NCBI RefSeq assembly: GCF_018371055.1 | Contig: NZ_JAGYZD010000019.1 | Coordinates: 1 to 15,115, forward strand | Direction of reading: 5' to 3' | DNA: 15,115 nt | From: Finegoldia magna | GTDB taxonomy: Bacteria > Bacillota > Clostridia > Tissierellales > Peptoniphilaceae | Shown: piece by piece, positions 1 to 7,899 of the stretch | How the letters are laid out: every line of letters begins with the position of its first letter | Numbering within the stretch: position 1 is the first letter of the stretch | Notes under the pieces: generated by a model | Databases searched by the model: none | Seen by the model: the letters and a program-made list of their open reading frames with translations, nothing else | Told to the model about the DNA's origin: nothing | Program-made: the position numbers and the translations under genes

Positions 1-576
1 AAGCTTTTAAAAGCTTTTGAGGTATTTAATATAGGTAAGCATGATTTGTGCTTAGATATAGGCTCATCTACTGGTGGATTTACTCAGGTTTTATTAAAAA
101 ACAATGCAAAGGAAGTTTATGCTATTGATGTTGGCGATAATCAAATGGTTGACGAACTTAGACATGATAGCAGGGTTAAATTATTCGAAAATACAAATTT
201 TCGAAATATTAATGTAGATGAGTATCCGAAATTTGATTTGATAGTATGCGATGTATCTTTTATATCATTGAAAATGATTATTCCAAATGCCGCTAAAATG
301 CTAAAAAATAATGGAGAAATGATATTTTTGATAAAGCCGCAGTTTGAATTAAAATCAAAAAATCATATAATTAATAATAAAAAGGAACATTTATCTATAA
401 TAAATGATATTAATAATTATCTAAATGATGAAGGATTGTATATTTCTGAGATGACATATAGTCCAGTAAAAGGTAAGAGTGGAAATATAGAGTATTTAAT
501 CCATATTACGACTTTAGATAATAAAAATATAAAATTCAAGGATGTTGTGGAGACAGCATTTAATAAATTGAGGTAG
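1..576 (+). CDS. tlyA: TlyA-family rRNA 2'-O-methyltransferase (5' end missing)
   Basis: The reading frame is open from base 1, so the gene begins upstream; 191 residues of the C-terminal part are present. A start at the TTG at 46 would cut into the methyltransferase core, so it is not the true start. The SAM-binding motif LDIGSSTGGFT (residues 18-28 of the fragment) is typical of the FtsJ/RrmJ-like fold of TlyA. It is followed by the CDVSFIS motif and KPQFE, which carry the Asp and Lys expected of the catalytic set. The missing N-terminus should hold an S4 RNA-binding domain. Known family members methylate cytidine 2'-OH in 16S and/or 23S rRNA; older annotations call them hemolysin A. The stop lies 4 bases before argR, and tlyA-argR-recN is a common Firmicute order. 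The family call is firm; which rRNA sites are modified here is not visible. Confidence 0.93.
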   Translation, partial: KLLKAFEVFNIGKHDLCLDIGSSTGGFTQVLLKNNAKEVYAIDVGDNQMVDELRHDSRVKLFENTNFRNINVDEYPKFDLIVCDVSFISLKMIIPNAAKMLKNNGEMIFLIKPQFELKSKNHIINNKKEHLSIINDINNYLNDEGLYISEMTYSPVKGKSGNIEYLIHITTLDNKNIKFKDVVETAFNKLR

Positions 577-580
577 AAAT

Positions 581-1033
581 ATGAAAAAATACACAAGACA
601 AAGATTAATTCTAGACTTAATCGAAGAAAATGAAATAAGAACTCAGGAAGAACTTTCTGACTATTTAGAAGCTCATGGAGTTAGAGCTACACAAGCTACT
701 ATTTCCAGAGATATAAAAGAATTAAGAATATCAAAAGTTCAAACTAGAGAAGGCGAATATCATTATGCAATAATTGACACTGTACACGATTCATTAAACG
801 AAAGATTAGATAAGATTTTCAGATCTGCAGTGTTGACTATCAAGCATAATGAAGATATGGTAATTATTAAAACAATATCTCACACTGCAACAGTATGTGG
901 TATGGCAATTACCAACGCTAAATTAGATAATATAGCAGGAATTCTAACCGGTAACGACACTATTTATATAACTGTTGAAGATAAGTCTGGATTGGAAAAA
1001 TTAGTTTCAGAAATCAAATCAATCATCAGGTAA
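581..1033 (+). CDS. argR: Arginine repressor ArgR/AhrC family
   Basis: A 150-residue protein of normal family length. Residues 1-65 form the winged-helix DNA-binding domain, with the recognition signature TQATISRDIKEL (37-48). Residues 80-150 form the C-terminal hexamerisation and arginine-binding domain. ArgR proteins bind ARG boxes as arginine-dependent hexamers, repressing biosynthesis and often activating catabolism. The start is supported by GAGGT at 570-574, six bases before the ATG. It sits between tlyA and recN as in many Firmicutes, so its regulon is not indicated by its neighbours; no ARG box fits in the 4-base gap before it. Two oddities: the usual GDDT arginine-contact motif reads GNDT (124-127), and the stretch before it (GMAITNAKLDNIAG, 107-120) looks several residues shorter than the family form I remember. 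It may therefore respond to arginine differently. The family assignment itself is secure. Confidence 0.93.
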   Translation: MKKYTRQRLILDLIEENEIRTQEELSDYLEAHGVRATQATISRDIKELRISKVQTREGEYHYAIIDTVHDSLNERLDKIFRSAVLTIKHNEDMVIIKTISHTATVCGMAITNAKLDNIAGILTGNDTIYITVEDKSGLEKLVSEIKSIIR

Positions 1034-1037
1034 TAAA

Positions 1038-2735
1038 ATGTTAAATTCTCTTTATATAGAAAATTTTGCGATAATTGACAAAATCAATGTCGATTTTACA
1101 GATGGACTTAATATCATAACTGGTGAAACTGGTTCAGGAAAATCAATTTTGATAGAAGCTTTTGAACTTCTTCTAGGACAAAGATTTAACAAAAGTTTTA
1201 TCAGAGATTCTTCAAAAAAAACTATTGTTGAAGCGACATTTACAATAGCTGATAATTCTAAAATTAAATTTTTAGAAGACATGGGATACAATGTTGAAGA
1301 TGGAGTAATAATAATTTCAAGAATTGTAGATACTAATTTAAAAAGCATAAATAAATTAAACAATAGATCAATCACGCTTAGCACACTAAATGAATTAATG
1401 AGTAAATTTGTTGACATTCATGGACAAAATGGAACTCAATCATTATTGAATAAGGATTTTTATTTAGATTTAATTGATTCATTTGATAAGGAAGAAACTT
1501 TTAAAATCAAAACTGAGTTAAGAGAAATTCTTAATCATATTGTAGAATACAAAAAAGCGTACAAGAGTTTTAATATTTCAAATGAAGAAAAGGATAGACA
1601 ACTCGATATAATAAATTATCAAATAGAAGAAATATCACAAATAGATCTTGAGAACTTAGATGAAGAAGAACTTGAAAATGAGTATAATAAACTATCTAAT
1701 GTTAATTTGATTAAAAATAATATCGGTGAAATATTAAACATGTATTCAGATGAAAACTACAACGAACAAGATATCAACACTATGTTTAATATTGTTTTAA
1801 GCAAGATGGATTCCATATGTGAGTTTGATAATGAAGTGAATTCTTTTAAGCAAGATTTGGATAAGATTTATTATGATATGGACGACTTGTTCTCAAGGAT
1901 TAGTTCATATTCATCAAGCATTTATCAAGATGAGTTCAAATTAAATGATTTAGAAAATAAAATAGCAATAATTACAAATTTAAAGAGAAAATACGGAAAA
2001 TCTATTAATGATATAATTTCATTTAGACAAAATTTGGAACGTAGACTTAAAGAACTGAATGAAATTACAGAAAATAAAAGAAAATTCAAGGAATTAATTG
2101 ATTTAGACAAGAAGAAAGGGCTTGAATTATCAGATAGACTTCATAAAATTAGAAAAGAAATTGTTTCTAAATTAGAAAAATTGATTGTTCAAAATCTAAA
2201 AGATTTGAATATGAAACATGCTGATTTTGAGGTCAAATTTGAAAAACTTTCTGATTTCAATGAAAAAGGTTATGATTCATTGGATTTTATGATTAAAACA
2301 AATTTAGGACAAGATTTTAAACCAATGGCATCTATTGCATCTGGCGGAGAAATTTCACGAATTATGCTCGGATTTAAGTCAGTTATATCAGATTTTGAAG
2401 ATATCAATACTCTTATTTTTGACGAAATTGATACTGGAATCAGTGGCAGGACGGCATTGGTAGTAGGTGAAAAACTTATTGATTTATCAAAAGATAAGCA
2501 AGTGATTTCAATAAGTCATTTACCTCAAATAGCTTCATTGAGCGATAATCACATTTTAATTGAAAAGATTGATTGTAATAACGAAACAAAATCAATTTTA
2601 AAAGTATTAACTCCTGAAGAAAAGGTAAATGAAATTTCGAGATTGATCGGTGGAATAAACATCACAGAAACGACAATTGAACAAGCAAAATTAATGATCA
2701 ATCAAGCAAATGAATTAAAAAATGATAGGAGATAA
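1038..2735 (+). CDS. recN: DNA repair protein RecN (SMC-like ATPase)
   Basis: A 565-residue protein of normal RecN length. Walker A is GETGSGKS (29-36), followed by the RecN-type VDIHGQ motif (125-130). The centre (about 150-400) is rich in Glu, Lys, Leu and Asn, as expected of the coiled-coil arms. The ABC signature ASGGEISRIM is at 434-443, Walker B LIFDEID at 459-465 and the H-loop ISHLPQ at 491-496. RecN binds single-stranded DNA ends and tethers broken DNA early in double-strand-break repair with RecA. The start lies 4 bases after the argR stop; the preceding AGG is a modest ribosome site. In many spore-formers recN is followed by spoIVB and spo0A; here a Nudix gene starts 2 bases after the stop. 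No truncation or missing motif is seen. Confidence 0.96.
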   Translation: MLNSLYIENFAIIDKINVDFTDGLNIITGETGSGKSILIEAFELLLGQRFNKSFIRDSSKKTIVEATFTIADNSKIKFLEDMGYNVEDGVIIISRIVDTNLKSINKLNNRSITLSTLNELMSKFVDIHGQNGTQSLLNKDFYLDLIDSFDKEETFKIKTELREILNHIVEYKKAYKSFNISNEEKDRQLDIINYQIEEISQIDLENLDEEELENEYNKLSNVNLIKNNIGEILNMYSDENYNEQDINTMFNIVLSKMDSICEFDNEVNSFKQDLDKIYYDMDDLFSRISSYSSSIYQDEFKLNDLENKIAIITNLKRKYGKSINDIISFRQNLERRLKELNEITENKRKFKELIDLDKKKGLELSDRLHKIRKEIVSKLEKLIVQNLKDLNMKHADFEVKFEKLSDFNEKGYDSLDFMIKTNLGQDFKPMASIASGGEISRIMLGFKSVISDFEDINTLIFDEIDTGISGRTALVVGEKLIDLSKDKQVISISHLPQIASLSDNHILIEKIDCNNETKSILKVLTPEEKVNEISRLIGGINITETTIEQAKLMINQANELKNDRR

Positions 2736-2737
2736 TT

Positions 2738-3274
2738 ATGGATTATGAAGAAAAAACTATAAAGAGTGAAATGATATATGAGGGAAGAATTTTAAATCTC
2801 AGATTAGATACGGTTGAACTTCCAAATAGAAAATACTCTAAAAGAGAAATTGTAGAACACGCAAATGCTGTGTGTATAATCGCAGTAAAAGATAATAAAT
2901 TATTTCTTGTTAGTCAATATAGAAAAGCTATAGGCCAACAATTAATGGAATTACCAGCAGGGTTAATTGAACACAATGAAACACCAAAAGACGCGGCGAT
3001 AAGAGAAATGAGAGAAGAAATAGGTTATAATTGCAAGAATTTAACTTATCTGTTCGACGCTTATTCTTCTCCAGGTTTTAGTGATGAAAAAGTAAGTTTC
3101 TTTTTGGCTGAAGAATTATTCAAAGATGAACTAGAAGCTGATGACGATGAATTTTTAAATATAGAACTTATCGAACAAAAAAAATTAATGCAAATGATAG
3201 AGGACGGAGCTATAATTGATGGTAAGACAATTATGGGAATTCTCTATTTTTTAAGGAATGTGGATAAATGTTAG
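2738..3274 (+). CDS. Nudix hydrolase, ADP-ribose pyrophosphatase type
   Basis: A 178-residue protein with a complete Nudix box at 75-97. Its Gly75, Glu81, Arg89-Glu90, Glu93-Glu94 and Gly96 are all present, and the Glu cluster should bind the catalytic Mg2+. A Ser-Ser-Pro-Gly-Phe motif (110-114), with the Pro about 15 residues after the box, matches the feature used to recognise ADP-ribose pyrophosphatases. The upstream ELPAG motif (71-75) also fits the NudF/ADPRase subgroup. The predicted reaction is ADP-ribose + H2O to AMP + ribose 5-phosphate, a cytoplasmic clearance step for NAD+ breakdown products. GGAGA sits just before the start, within the end of recN. The 3' end overlaps the next gene by 7 bases, implying translational coupling. 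The exact substrate is an inference; other ADP-sugars are possible. Confidence 0.88.
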   Translation: MDYEEKTIKSEMIYEGRILNLRLDTVELPNRKYSKREIVEHANAVCIIAVKDNKLFLVSQYRKAIGQQLMELPAGLIEHNETPKDAAIREMREEIGYNCKNLTYLFDAYSSPGFSDEKVSFFLAEELFKDELEADDDEFLNIELIEQKKLMQMIEDGAIIDGKTIMGILYFLRNVDKC

Positions 3275-3876
3275 AAACGATAAACCATTACATCATAATT
3301 ATATTTGTGTTACTACCAACAATTGTTCTTCATGAACTAGCTCACGGTTATGTTGCATATTGGATGGGCGATAATACGGCTAAGAATATGGGAAGATTAA
3401 GCTTCAATCCTATTGATCATATTGATCCATTAGGTGCAATTAGTTTGATTTTATTTAAGTTTGGTTGGGCAAAGCCAGTTCCAATAAACTCATATAATTT
3501 TAGAAAAAGACATTTGGGAATGTTTTTGGTTTCAATTGCAGGAGTTACAGTTAATTTAATTTTAGGACTAATATTTTCGTTTTTATATGTTAAATTTTCT
3601 CATGTCAATCCTGTAATTTCAGAAATTTTGAGTCTATTTATTGTGTATAACGTATATTTCGCTGTATTTAACTTAATACCTGTTCCACCTTTAGATGGTT
3701 CCAAGGTTATAACTGCATTTTTCCCAGGAAAATTTTTAGATTTTATGGCAAAATATGAAAAATACACTTATTTTATATTGCTGATATTAATATTTTCAGG
3801 TGTGTTAGGTAAAGTTTTAACGCCTATAACATCATTTATAATAGATAAATTTTTAAGGTTAGCAATTGCACTATGA
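3268..3876 (+). CDS. Site-2 protease family (M50) membrane metalloprotease
   Basis: A 202-residue hydrophobic protein. The zinc-site motif HELAH (22-26; His22, Glu23, His26) lies at the end of the first membrane segment (about 5-27). The third metal ligand is predicted in the PPLDG motif (140-144; Asp143), preceded by NLIPV. Further membrane segments fall at about 84-108, 118-138 and 168-190. This short architecture, without a PDZ domain, matches the YwhC/Rip-like group of intramembrane proteases found in many Firmicutes. Larger M50 relatives cleave membrane-bound anti-sigma factors or signal-peptide remnants, but the substrate of this small class is mostly unknown. It overlaps the Nudix gene by 7 bases at its start and scpA by 4 bases (ATGA) at its end. 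No substrate is suggested by the neighbours. All catalytic residues are present. Confidence 0.9.
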   Translation: MLETINHYIIIIFVLLPTIVLHELAHGYVAYWMGDNTAKNMGRLSFNPIDHIDPLGAISLILFKFGWAKPVPINSYNFRKRHLGMFLVSIAGVTVNLILGLIFSFLYVKFSHVNPVISEILSLFIVYNVYFAVFNLIPVPPLDGSKVITAFFPGKFLDFMAKYEKYTYFILLILIFSGVLGKVLTPITSFIIDKFLRLAIAL

Positions 3877-4580
3877 GTTTAATTATTGAAACTGAAGAAT
3901 TCAACGGTCCAATGGATCTTTTATTAAACTTGGTTGAAAAAGAAAAAATTGATATAGAAAATGTTGATTTAGCAAAAATCACAAATAAATTTATTGAAGA
4001 AGTTGAGAATTTGAAAAATCATTCTACTAAAGATTTGACTGATTTCATTTACTTAGCTTCTACTTTGTTATATATAAAATCAAAAAAAATATTGCCAAAA
4101 AATGATTTTGATGAAGATGATCAAATAGATGAAGATTTGATTAAACTACGATTAATAGAATATAAAAAATTTAAAGAAATTTCTAAACAATTGATTGAAT
4201 TAGAAAACATCTCATCGAAACATTTTAGAAAAATTCAAGAAGATTTGTCGGCTTACCAATCCGAAAAAGAAAATTTGATTGTTCCAGACGTTAATTTATT
4301 ATCTGAAACTTTGTTAGAAATATTAAATAGAGAAGATAATAGAATTGTAATTGAAGAAACAGAAATTATTGAAGCAGAAGAATATAAAATTGAAGATTGT
4401 ATTGAAGATATATTGTGGAAGGTAGAAAAAAATAGAACATATAGTTTTTCATCTTTTTTATCACAAAAGACCAATAGAAATGAAGTTATATCTGTTTTTT
4501 TAGCTTTATTAGAATTATTAAAATCAAACATATTAAAAGTTGTAAAAAATGAGGATAATATGGAAATATTAATGAGGTAA
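3873..4580 (+). CDS. scpA: Segregation and condensation protein A (ScpA kleisin)
   Basis: A 235-residue protein, close to the usual 240-250. The N-terminal EFNGPMDLLLNLVEKEKIDI stretch (8-27) is the conserved ScpA opening and forms the helical domain that contacts the SMC neck. The middle (about 85-160) is acidic and variable. The C-terminus (about 195-235) resembles the winged-helix domain that binds the SMC head. ScpA is the kleisin bridging SMC heads, and with ScpB it forms the bacterial condensin needed for chromosome organisation and segregation. The ATG overlaps the stop of the protease gene by 4 bases and lacks an obvious strong ribosome site, so it probably depends on translational coupling. 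scpB follows after 2 bases. Assignment is firm from the N-terminal signature and the partner gene. Confidence 0.95.
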   Translation: MSLIIETEEFNGPMDLLLNLVEKEKIDIENVDLAKITNKFIEEVENLKNHSTKDLTDFIYLASTLLYIKSKKILPKNDFDEDDQIDEDLIKLRLIEYKKFKEISKQLIELENISSKHFRKIQEDLSAYQSEKENLIVPDVNLLSETLLEILNREDNRIVIEETEIIEAEEYKIEDCIEDILWKVEKNRTYSFSSFLSQKTNRNEVISVFLALLELLKSNILKVVKNEDNMEILMR

Positions 4581-4582
4581 TT

Positions 4583-5131
4583 ATGGAAGATAAAATTATT
4601 CGAAATAAAATTGAATCTTTACTTTTCTTATGGGGTGAACCATTAGATATTTCTTCAATATCTGAAGCCATAAACCTTGGCAAAAAAGAAACTAGAAATA
4701 TGCTTGATGATTTAATTAAAGAATACGAATATAGAAACACTTCTCTGGAAATCAGATGCATAAACGATAGCTACCAAATTCAAACTAAAAAAGAATACTA
4801 CGAATTTTTAAAAGAAATTTTTGTGAAAAATAAAAATACAAGATTAACTAATACCACCATGGAAGTTTTATCGATTATAGCTTACAAGCAACCAATAACA
4901 AGAATTGAAATTGATGAAATAAGAGGAGTAAAATCTAGTTCATCAATTGACACTTTAACTAAAAAAAATCTAATAAAAGAAGTCGGAAGACTCGATAAAA
5001 TCGGGAAGCCTATATTATATGGTACTACAGATGAGTTCTTGTATTATTTCAATATTAATTCTTTGGAAGATCTTCCCAAATTAAACGAAATAGAAAAACT
5101 TATTAAGGAAAAAGAAAATGAGAATAAATAA
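4583..5131 (+). CDS. scpB: Segregation and condensation protein B (ScpB)
   Basis: A 182-residue protein, slightly shorter than the usual 190-200. It shows the two winged-helix domains of ScpB. The first (about 5-80) begins with the typical IRNKIESLLFLWGEPLDI. The second (about 88-160) contains the hallmark TMEVLSIIAYKQPITRIEID (92-111) and IRGV. ScpB dimerises and binds the central part of ScpA, stabilising the SMC-ScpAB ring. GAGGTAATT precedes the ATG at a good distance. The 3' end overlaps the pseudouridine synthase gene by 14 bases in another frame. In Bacillus-like genomes several genes, including spmA and spmB, sit between scpB and rluB; none remains here. The C-terminal tail is Lys/Glu-rich and charged, as is common in this family. 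Confidence 0.95.
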   Translation: MEDKIIRNKIESLLFLWGEPLDISSISEAINLGKKETRNMLDDLIKEYEYRNTSLEIRCINDSYQIQTKKEYYEFLKEIFVKNKNTRLTNTTMEVLSIIAYKQPITRIEIDEIRGVKSSSSIDTLTKKNLIKEVGRLDKIGKPILYGTTDEFLYYFNINSLEDLPKLNEIEKLIKEKENENK

Positions 5132-5876
5132 GTTCATCGCACAAAGTGGATATTGTTCTAGAAGAAAGGCTGATGAACTAATCAAAAACTCAAAAGTTTG
5201 TGTCAATGGGACAATACTTCTGGATTTATCATATCAAGTAAATGATAGTGATATTGTTGAAGTCGAAGGCAAGAAAATTAGCAAAAAAGAAGAAAAAATT
5301 TATATTGCTATAAACAAACCAGTAGGATATACATCGACAGTAAAGGATAAATTTGCTGATAAAAAAGTTGTGGATTTAATCAAATCTAAAACAAGGGTTT
5401 ATCCAGTTGGTCGTTTGGATAAGGATTCTCATGGATTATTAATTTTAACGAATGATGGTGAGTTAACCTATGAACTGACTCATCCTAAATTTGAGCATAA
5501 AAAAGTTTATGAGGTTGTAGTCAAAGGGAGACCAAATAAAGATAAAATACAAGAATTAAAAAATGGAATAACATTAGACGGCTATAAATTAAAAAAATCA
5601 AATATAGAATTTATTGTAAATGTAAAAGATAATACAAAGTATATGGTAACTATTTATGAAGGCAGAAACAGACAAATCAGAAAAATGTTTGATTATATAA
5701 ATCATCCCGTTTTGGATTTAAAAAGAGTTCAAATTGGTAATTACAAAATGGGAGATAATTTAAAAAGTGGAGAATACGTACTGTTAAAAAATGAAGATTT
5801 GGATTTAATAAGGGGTAAATATGATAGAAGTAAGACTTGCAAACAACAAAGACGAAAAAATTTTAAAAAAATTTAA
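5118..5876 (+). CDS. rluB: RluB/RsuA-family rRNA pseudouridine synthase
   Basis: A 252-residue protein. An N-terminal S4 RNA-binding domain (about 1-50: MRINKFIAQSGYCSRRKADE) is followed by the RsuA/RluB/E/F catalytic domain. The catalytic Asp is Asp101 in GRLDKDSHGLLILTNDG (98-114). The second family motif, EGRNRQIRKMF, is at 181-191. By position next to scpB it corresponds to B. subtilis RluB, which modifies a uridine near the 23S peptidyl-transferase region; the target here is inferred. The conserved fold ends near residue 230. The last ~18 residues (DRSKTCKQQRRKNFKKI and before) are strongly basic and are encoded by the same 56 bases that begin the next gene in another frame, an unusually long overlap. 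A frameshift is possible but not needed to explain the tail. Confidence 0.92.
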   Translation: MRINKFIAQSGYCSRRKADELIKNSKVCVNGTILLDLSYQVNDSDIVEVEGKKISKKEEKIYIAINKPVGYTSTVKDKFADKKVVDLIKSKTRVYPVGRLDKDSHGLLILTNDGELTYELTHPKFEHKKVYEVVVKGRPNKDKIQELKNGITLDGYKLKKSNIEFIVNVKDNTKYMVTIYEGRNRQIRKMFDYINHPVLDLKRVQIGNYKMGDNLKSGEYVLLKNEDLDLIRGKYDRSKTCKQQRRKNFKKI

Positions 5877-6168
5877 CCTAAAGATGGAAGAAATTGTGGG
5901 GAATTTTTGCTTTTTATATATTGACGACTTAAAACCAAAAGGATATTCTCTGATTAGGACAGAAGGTACAAGAGCGAATATTTCAGATTTTCAATTAGAA
6001 GAGGATGATTCTAGTAAGTTATTTTTCTTAAAAAGCATAGGAATGAATTTGAGAGATTTTGGTATTGAAGAGTTTTATGATAATAATGGGTTAGTAAAAT
6101 CATTTTTTTCAAATCAGGGTAAGATAGATTTTAATTTACTTTTTAAAGGAAGTTGCAATGATTTATAA
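5821..6168 (+). CDS. Unrecognised small protein, possibly a degenerate GNAT-like fold
   Basis: A 115-residue ORF that I do not recognise as a named family. AGGGG at 5811-5815, five bases before the ATG, supports this start although it lies 56 bases inside the preceding gene. The 3' end overlaps the next gene by 11 bases. The gene therefore sits inside the coupled operon, and is probably translated. The pattern is suggestive of an acetyltransferase: a predicted strand-strand run around GYSLIRTEGTRANISDFQL (40-58), then a helix (about 63-78), then a strand and NNGLVKSFF (88-96), in the order seen in GNAT proteins. However, the acetyl-CoA loop motif (Q/RxxGxG/A) is missing; the equivalent place reads EEDDSSK. 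It is shorter than most GNAT enzymes. It may be a degenerate or non-catalytic relative; the gene is likely real, its function unknown. Confidence 0.72.
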   Translation: MIEVRLANNKDEKILKKFNLKMEEIVGNFCFLYIDDLKPKGYSLIRTEGTRANISDFQLEEDDSSKLFFLKSIGMNLRDFGIEEFYDNNGLVKSFFSNQGKIDFNLLFKGSCNDL

Positions 6169-6697
6169 TAATACAAAAACATTAGTTGAATCATTTATGA
6201 AGGATAAAATACCAACTTCAAAAATTTGTTTAGATATGACATTTGGAAACGGGAATGATTCATACAAAATGTTATCTATAAACGAAAATATAGAAGTTTA
6301 TGGATTTGATATTCAAAAAAGTTGTATCGATAATGCTAGAAAATTTGATAATTTAAAAGTTGTTAATGATTCTCATTTAAATTTTGAAAAATATACTAAT
6401 GAAAAAATTGATTTTGCAGTGTTTAATTTAGGATACCTTCCAGGTGGAGATAAAAATATTACAACTGATTATGACACTGTAATTAAAACTTTAGATAAAC
6501 TTTTAAAAGTACTTAACACAGGGGGTCAAATTGTTATTACTTTTTATCCTGGACACAAGCCTGGATTTGAAGAGAGCATAAACATAATTGAATTCCTAAA
6601 AAAATTAAACCAAAAAGAATTCAACGTTATTAGATACGATTTTATAAATCAAATAAACAATCCCCCTTTTGTTTGCTTAATTGAAAGGATTAAATAA
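6158..6697 (+). CDS. mnmM: MnmM/YtqB-type class I SAM-dependent methyltransferase
   Basis: A 179-residue single-domain Rossmann methyltransferase. Motif I is DMTFGNGND (26-34), the acidic end of the second strand is GFDIQ (49-53), and the diagnostic NLGYLPGGDK (90-99) is the catalytic-site motif of the YtqB/MraW-like 'putative rRNA methylase' group. YPGHKPGFEE (130-139) near the end also fits. B. subtilis YtqB has been assigned as MnmM, which methylates 5-aminomethyl-2-thiouridine at the tRNA wobble position in organisms lacking MnmC; transferring that role here is an inference from family membership. The start overlaps the small upstream ORF by 11 bases and follows AAAGGAAG. Its stop shares one base with the next start (TAATG). 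The family is firm, the exact substrate less so. Confidence 0.85.
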   Translation: MIYNNTKTLVESFMKDKIPTSKICLDMTFGNGNDSYKMLSINENIEVYGFDIQKSCIDNARKFDNLKVVNDSHLNFEKYTNEKIDFAVFNLGYLPGGDKNITTDYDTVIKTLDKLLKVLNTGGQIVITFYPGHKPGFEESINIIEFLKKLNQKEFNVIRYDFINQINNPPFVCLIERIK

Positions 6698-7899
6698 TGA
6701 ATGTAGCGATAATAGGAGCAGGTGCAGCAGGATTAATGGCTGCAAGCTTCATTAAAGATGAATATGAAATTCATATTTTTGATCATAATGAAAAAATAGG
6801 TAAGAAGTTGTTTATTACCGGAAAAGGAAGATGTAACATTACCAATTCTTGTGAAATACAAGATTTGATTGAAAATATTAATACAAATAAATATTTTTGT
6901 TATAGCCCATTTTATGACTTTACTAACGAACAAGTCATAAATTTTTTTAATTCAAATGATCTTAAAACAAAAGTAGAACGTGGAAATAGAGTTTTCCCAC
7001 TAAGTGATAAATCATCAGATGTTATAAAAGTATTTGAAAAAATTTTGAAAGATAAGAATGTAAACTTACACTTAAATGAGAAGGTGAACAAAATATATAA
7101 ATCGAACAAATTTTATCTTACTACAAGTAGTGATGAATATGAATTTGATAAATTAATTATAGCTTGTGGCGGTAAATCATATCCAAATACAGGCTCAGAT
7201 GGATCACTTTACAATCAAATAACAAAGCTAGGTCACACTATTCATGAAATGAAGCCTGGTTTAAGTGCAATTATTTTAAAAGAAAATGTAGAAGAATTAG
7301 AAGGTGTTAGTCTTAAAAACGTCGGATTAAAATGTTATTTGAATAAGAAATTGATATTCAACGAAATAGGTGAAATGATTTTTACAAGAAAAGGAATATC
7401 AGGTCCTTTGGTACTTACTTTATCAAGTATTTTATGCAACAAAAATGGAGATATTAAAATATCAATAGACTTGAAGCCAGGATTGACAGATCAAAAACTT
7501 GATGATAGGATTTTAAGAGATTTCAGCGAAAATCAAAATAAAACTATTGAAAATGCTATAAGTAAAATAACGATAAAAAAATTGATACTCCCAATTTTAA
7601 AATCTGCAAATATAAATCCAAATAAAAAGGTAAATGAAATAACAAAATCTGAACGTGATAATTTAAGAAGAACTTTGAAAAGTTTTGATTTTACTTATGT
7701 ATCAAATGAAAAGCTTGATTATGCAATTATTAGTGTGGGAGGGGTCGATGTAAATGAGATTGATCCAAGCACAATGGAATCTAAACTTGTAAAAGATTTG
7801 TATTTTTGTGGAGAAATTATTGATGTTGATGGTTTTACTGGAGGATTTAACTTACAATTTGCTTTTTCAACAGGTTATTTAGCGGGGATAAATATATGA
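6697..7899 (+). CDS. HI0933/YhiN-family FAD-dependent oxidoreductase
   Basis: A 400-residue flavoprotein. The N-terminal dinucleotide-binding motif GAGAAG is at 7-12 after a short beta strand, and the family-specific GKKLFITGKGRCNITNS is at 35-51. A Gly-Gly-Lys-Ser-Tyr-Pro motif near residue 158 and a C-terminal GEIIDVDGFTGGFNLQFAFS stretch complete the FAD site. This uncharacterised group is often annotated 'aminoacetone oxidase family FAD-binding enzyme' or 'NAD(P)/FAD-dependent oxidoreductase'; I know of no settled physiological substrate. Its place just before cmk is common in clostridial genomes, which suggests an old housekeeping role. It starts on the last base of the preceding stop and overlaps cmk by 4 bases (ATGA), so translation is coupled on both sides. 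Length is normal for the family. Confidence 0.88.
   Translation: MNVAIIGAGAAGLMAASFIKDEYEIHIFDHNEKIGKKLFITGKGRCNITNSCEIQDLIENINTNKYFCYSPFYDFTNEQVINFFNSNDLKTKVERGNRVFPLSDKSSDVIKVFEKILKDKNVNLHLNEKVNKIYKSNKFYLTTSSDEYEFDKLIIACGGKSYPNTGSDGSLYNQITKLGHTIHEMKPGLSAIILKENVEELEGVSLKNVGLKCYLNKKLIFNEIGEMIFTRKGISGPLVLTLSSILCNKNGDIKISIDLKPGLTDQKLDDRILRDFSENQNKTIENAISKITIKKLILPILKSANINPNKKVNEITKSERDNLRRTLKSFDFTYVSNEKLDYAIISVGGVDVNEIDPSTMESKLVKDLYFCGEIIDVDGFTGGFNLQFAFSTGYLAGINI

Noticed and set aside
1..16. Perfect 16-base palindrome AAGCTTTTAAAAGCTT
   Set aside because: It lies within the open tlyA frame (encoding Lys-Leu-Leu-Lys-Ala), has no loop or T tract, and is plausible by chance in AT-rich coding DNA.
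46..48. TTG as the start of the tlyA gene
   Set aside because: The frame is open upstream to base 1 and encodes family-like sequence; a start here would remove the strand before the SAM-binding motif.
541..570. TTGTGG and TAAATT as a possible argR promoter
   Set aside because: Spacing is only 13 bases, the elements are weak, and they lie in tlyA coding sequence; AT-rich DNA gives many such matches.
1052..1417. 121-codon ORF on the minus strand inside recN
   Set aside because: Lies opposite the conserved RecN Walker A region and has no support of its own.
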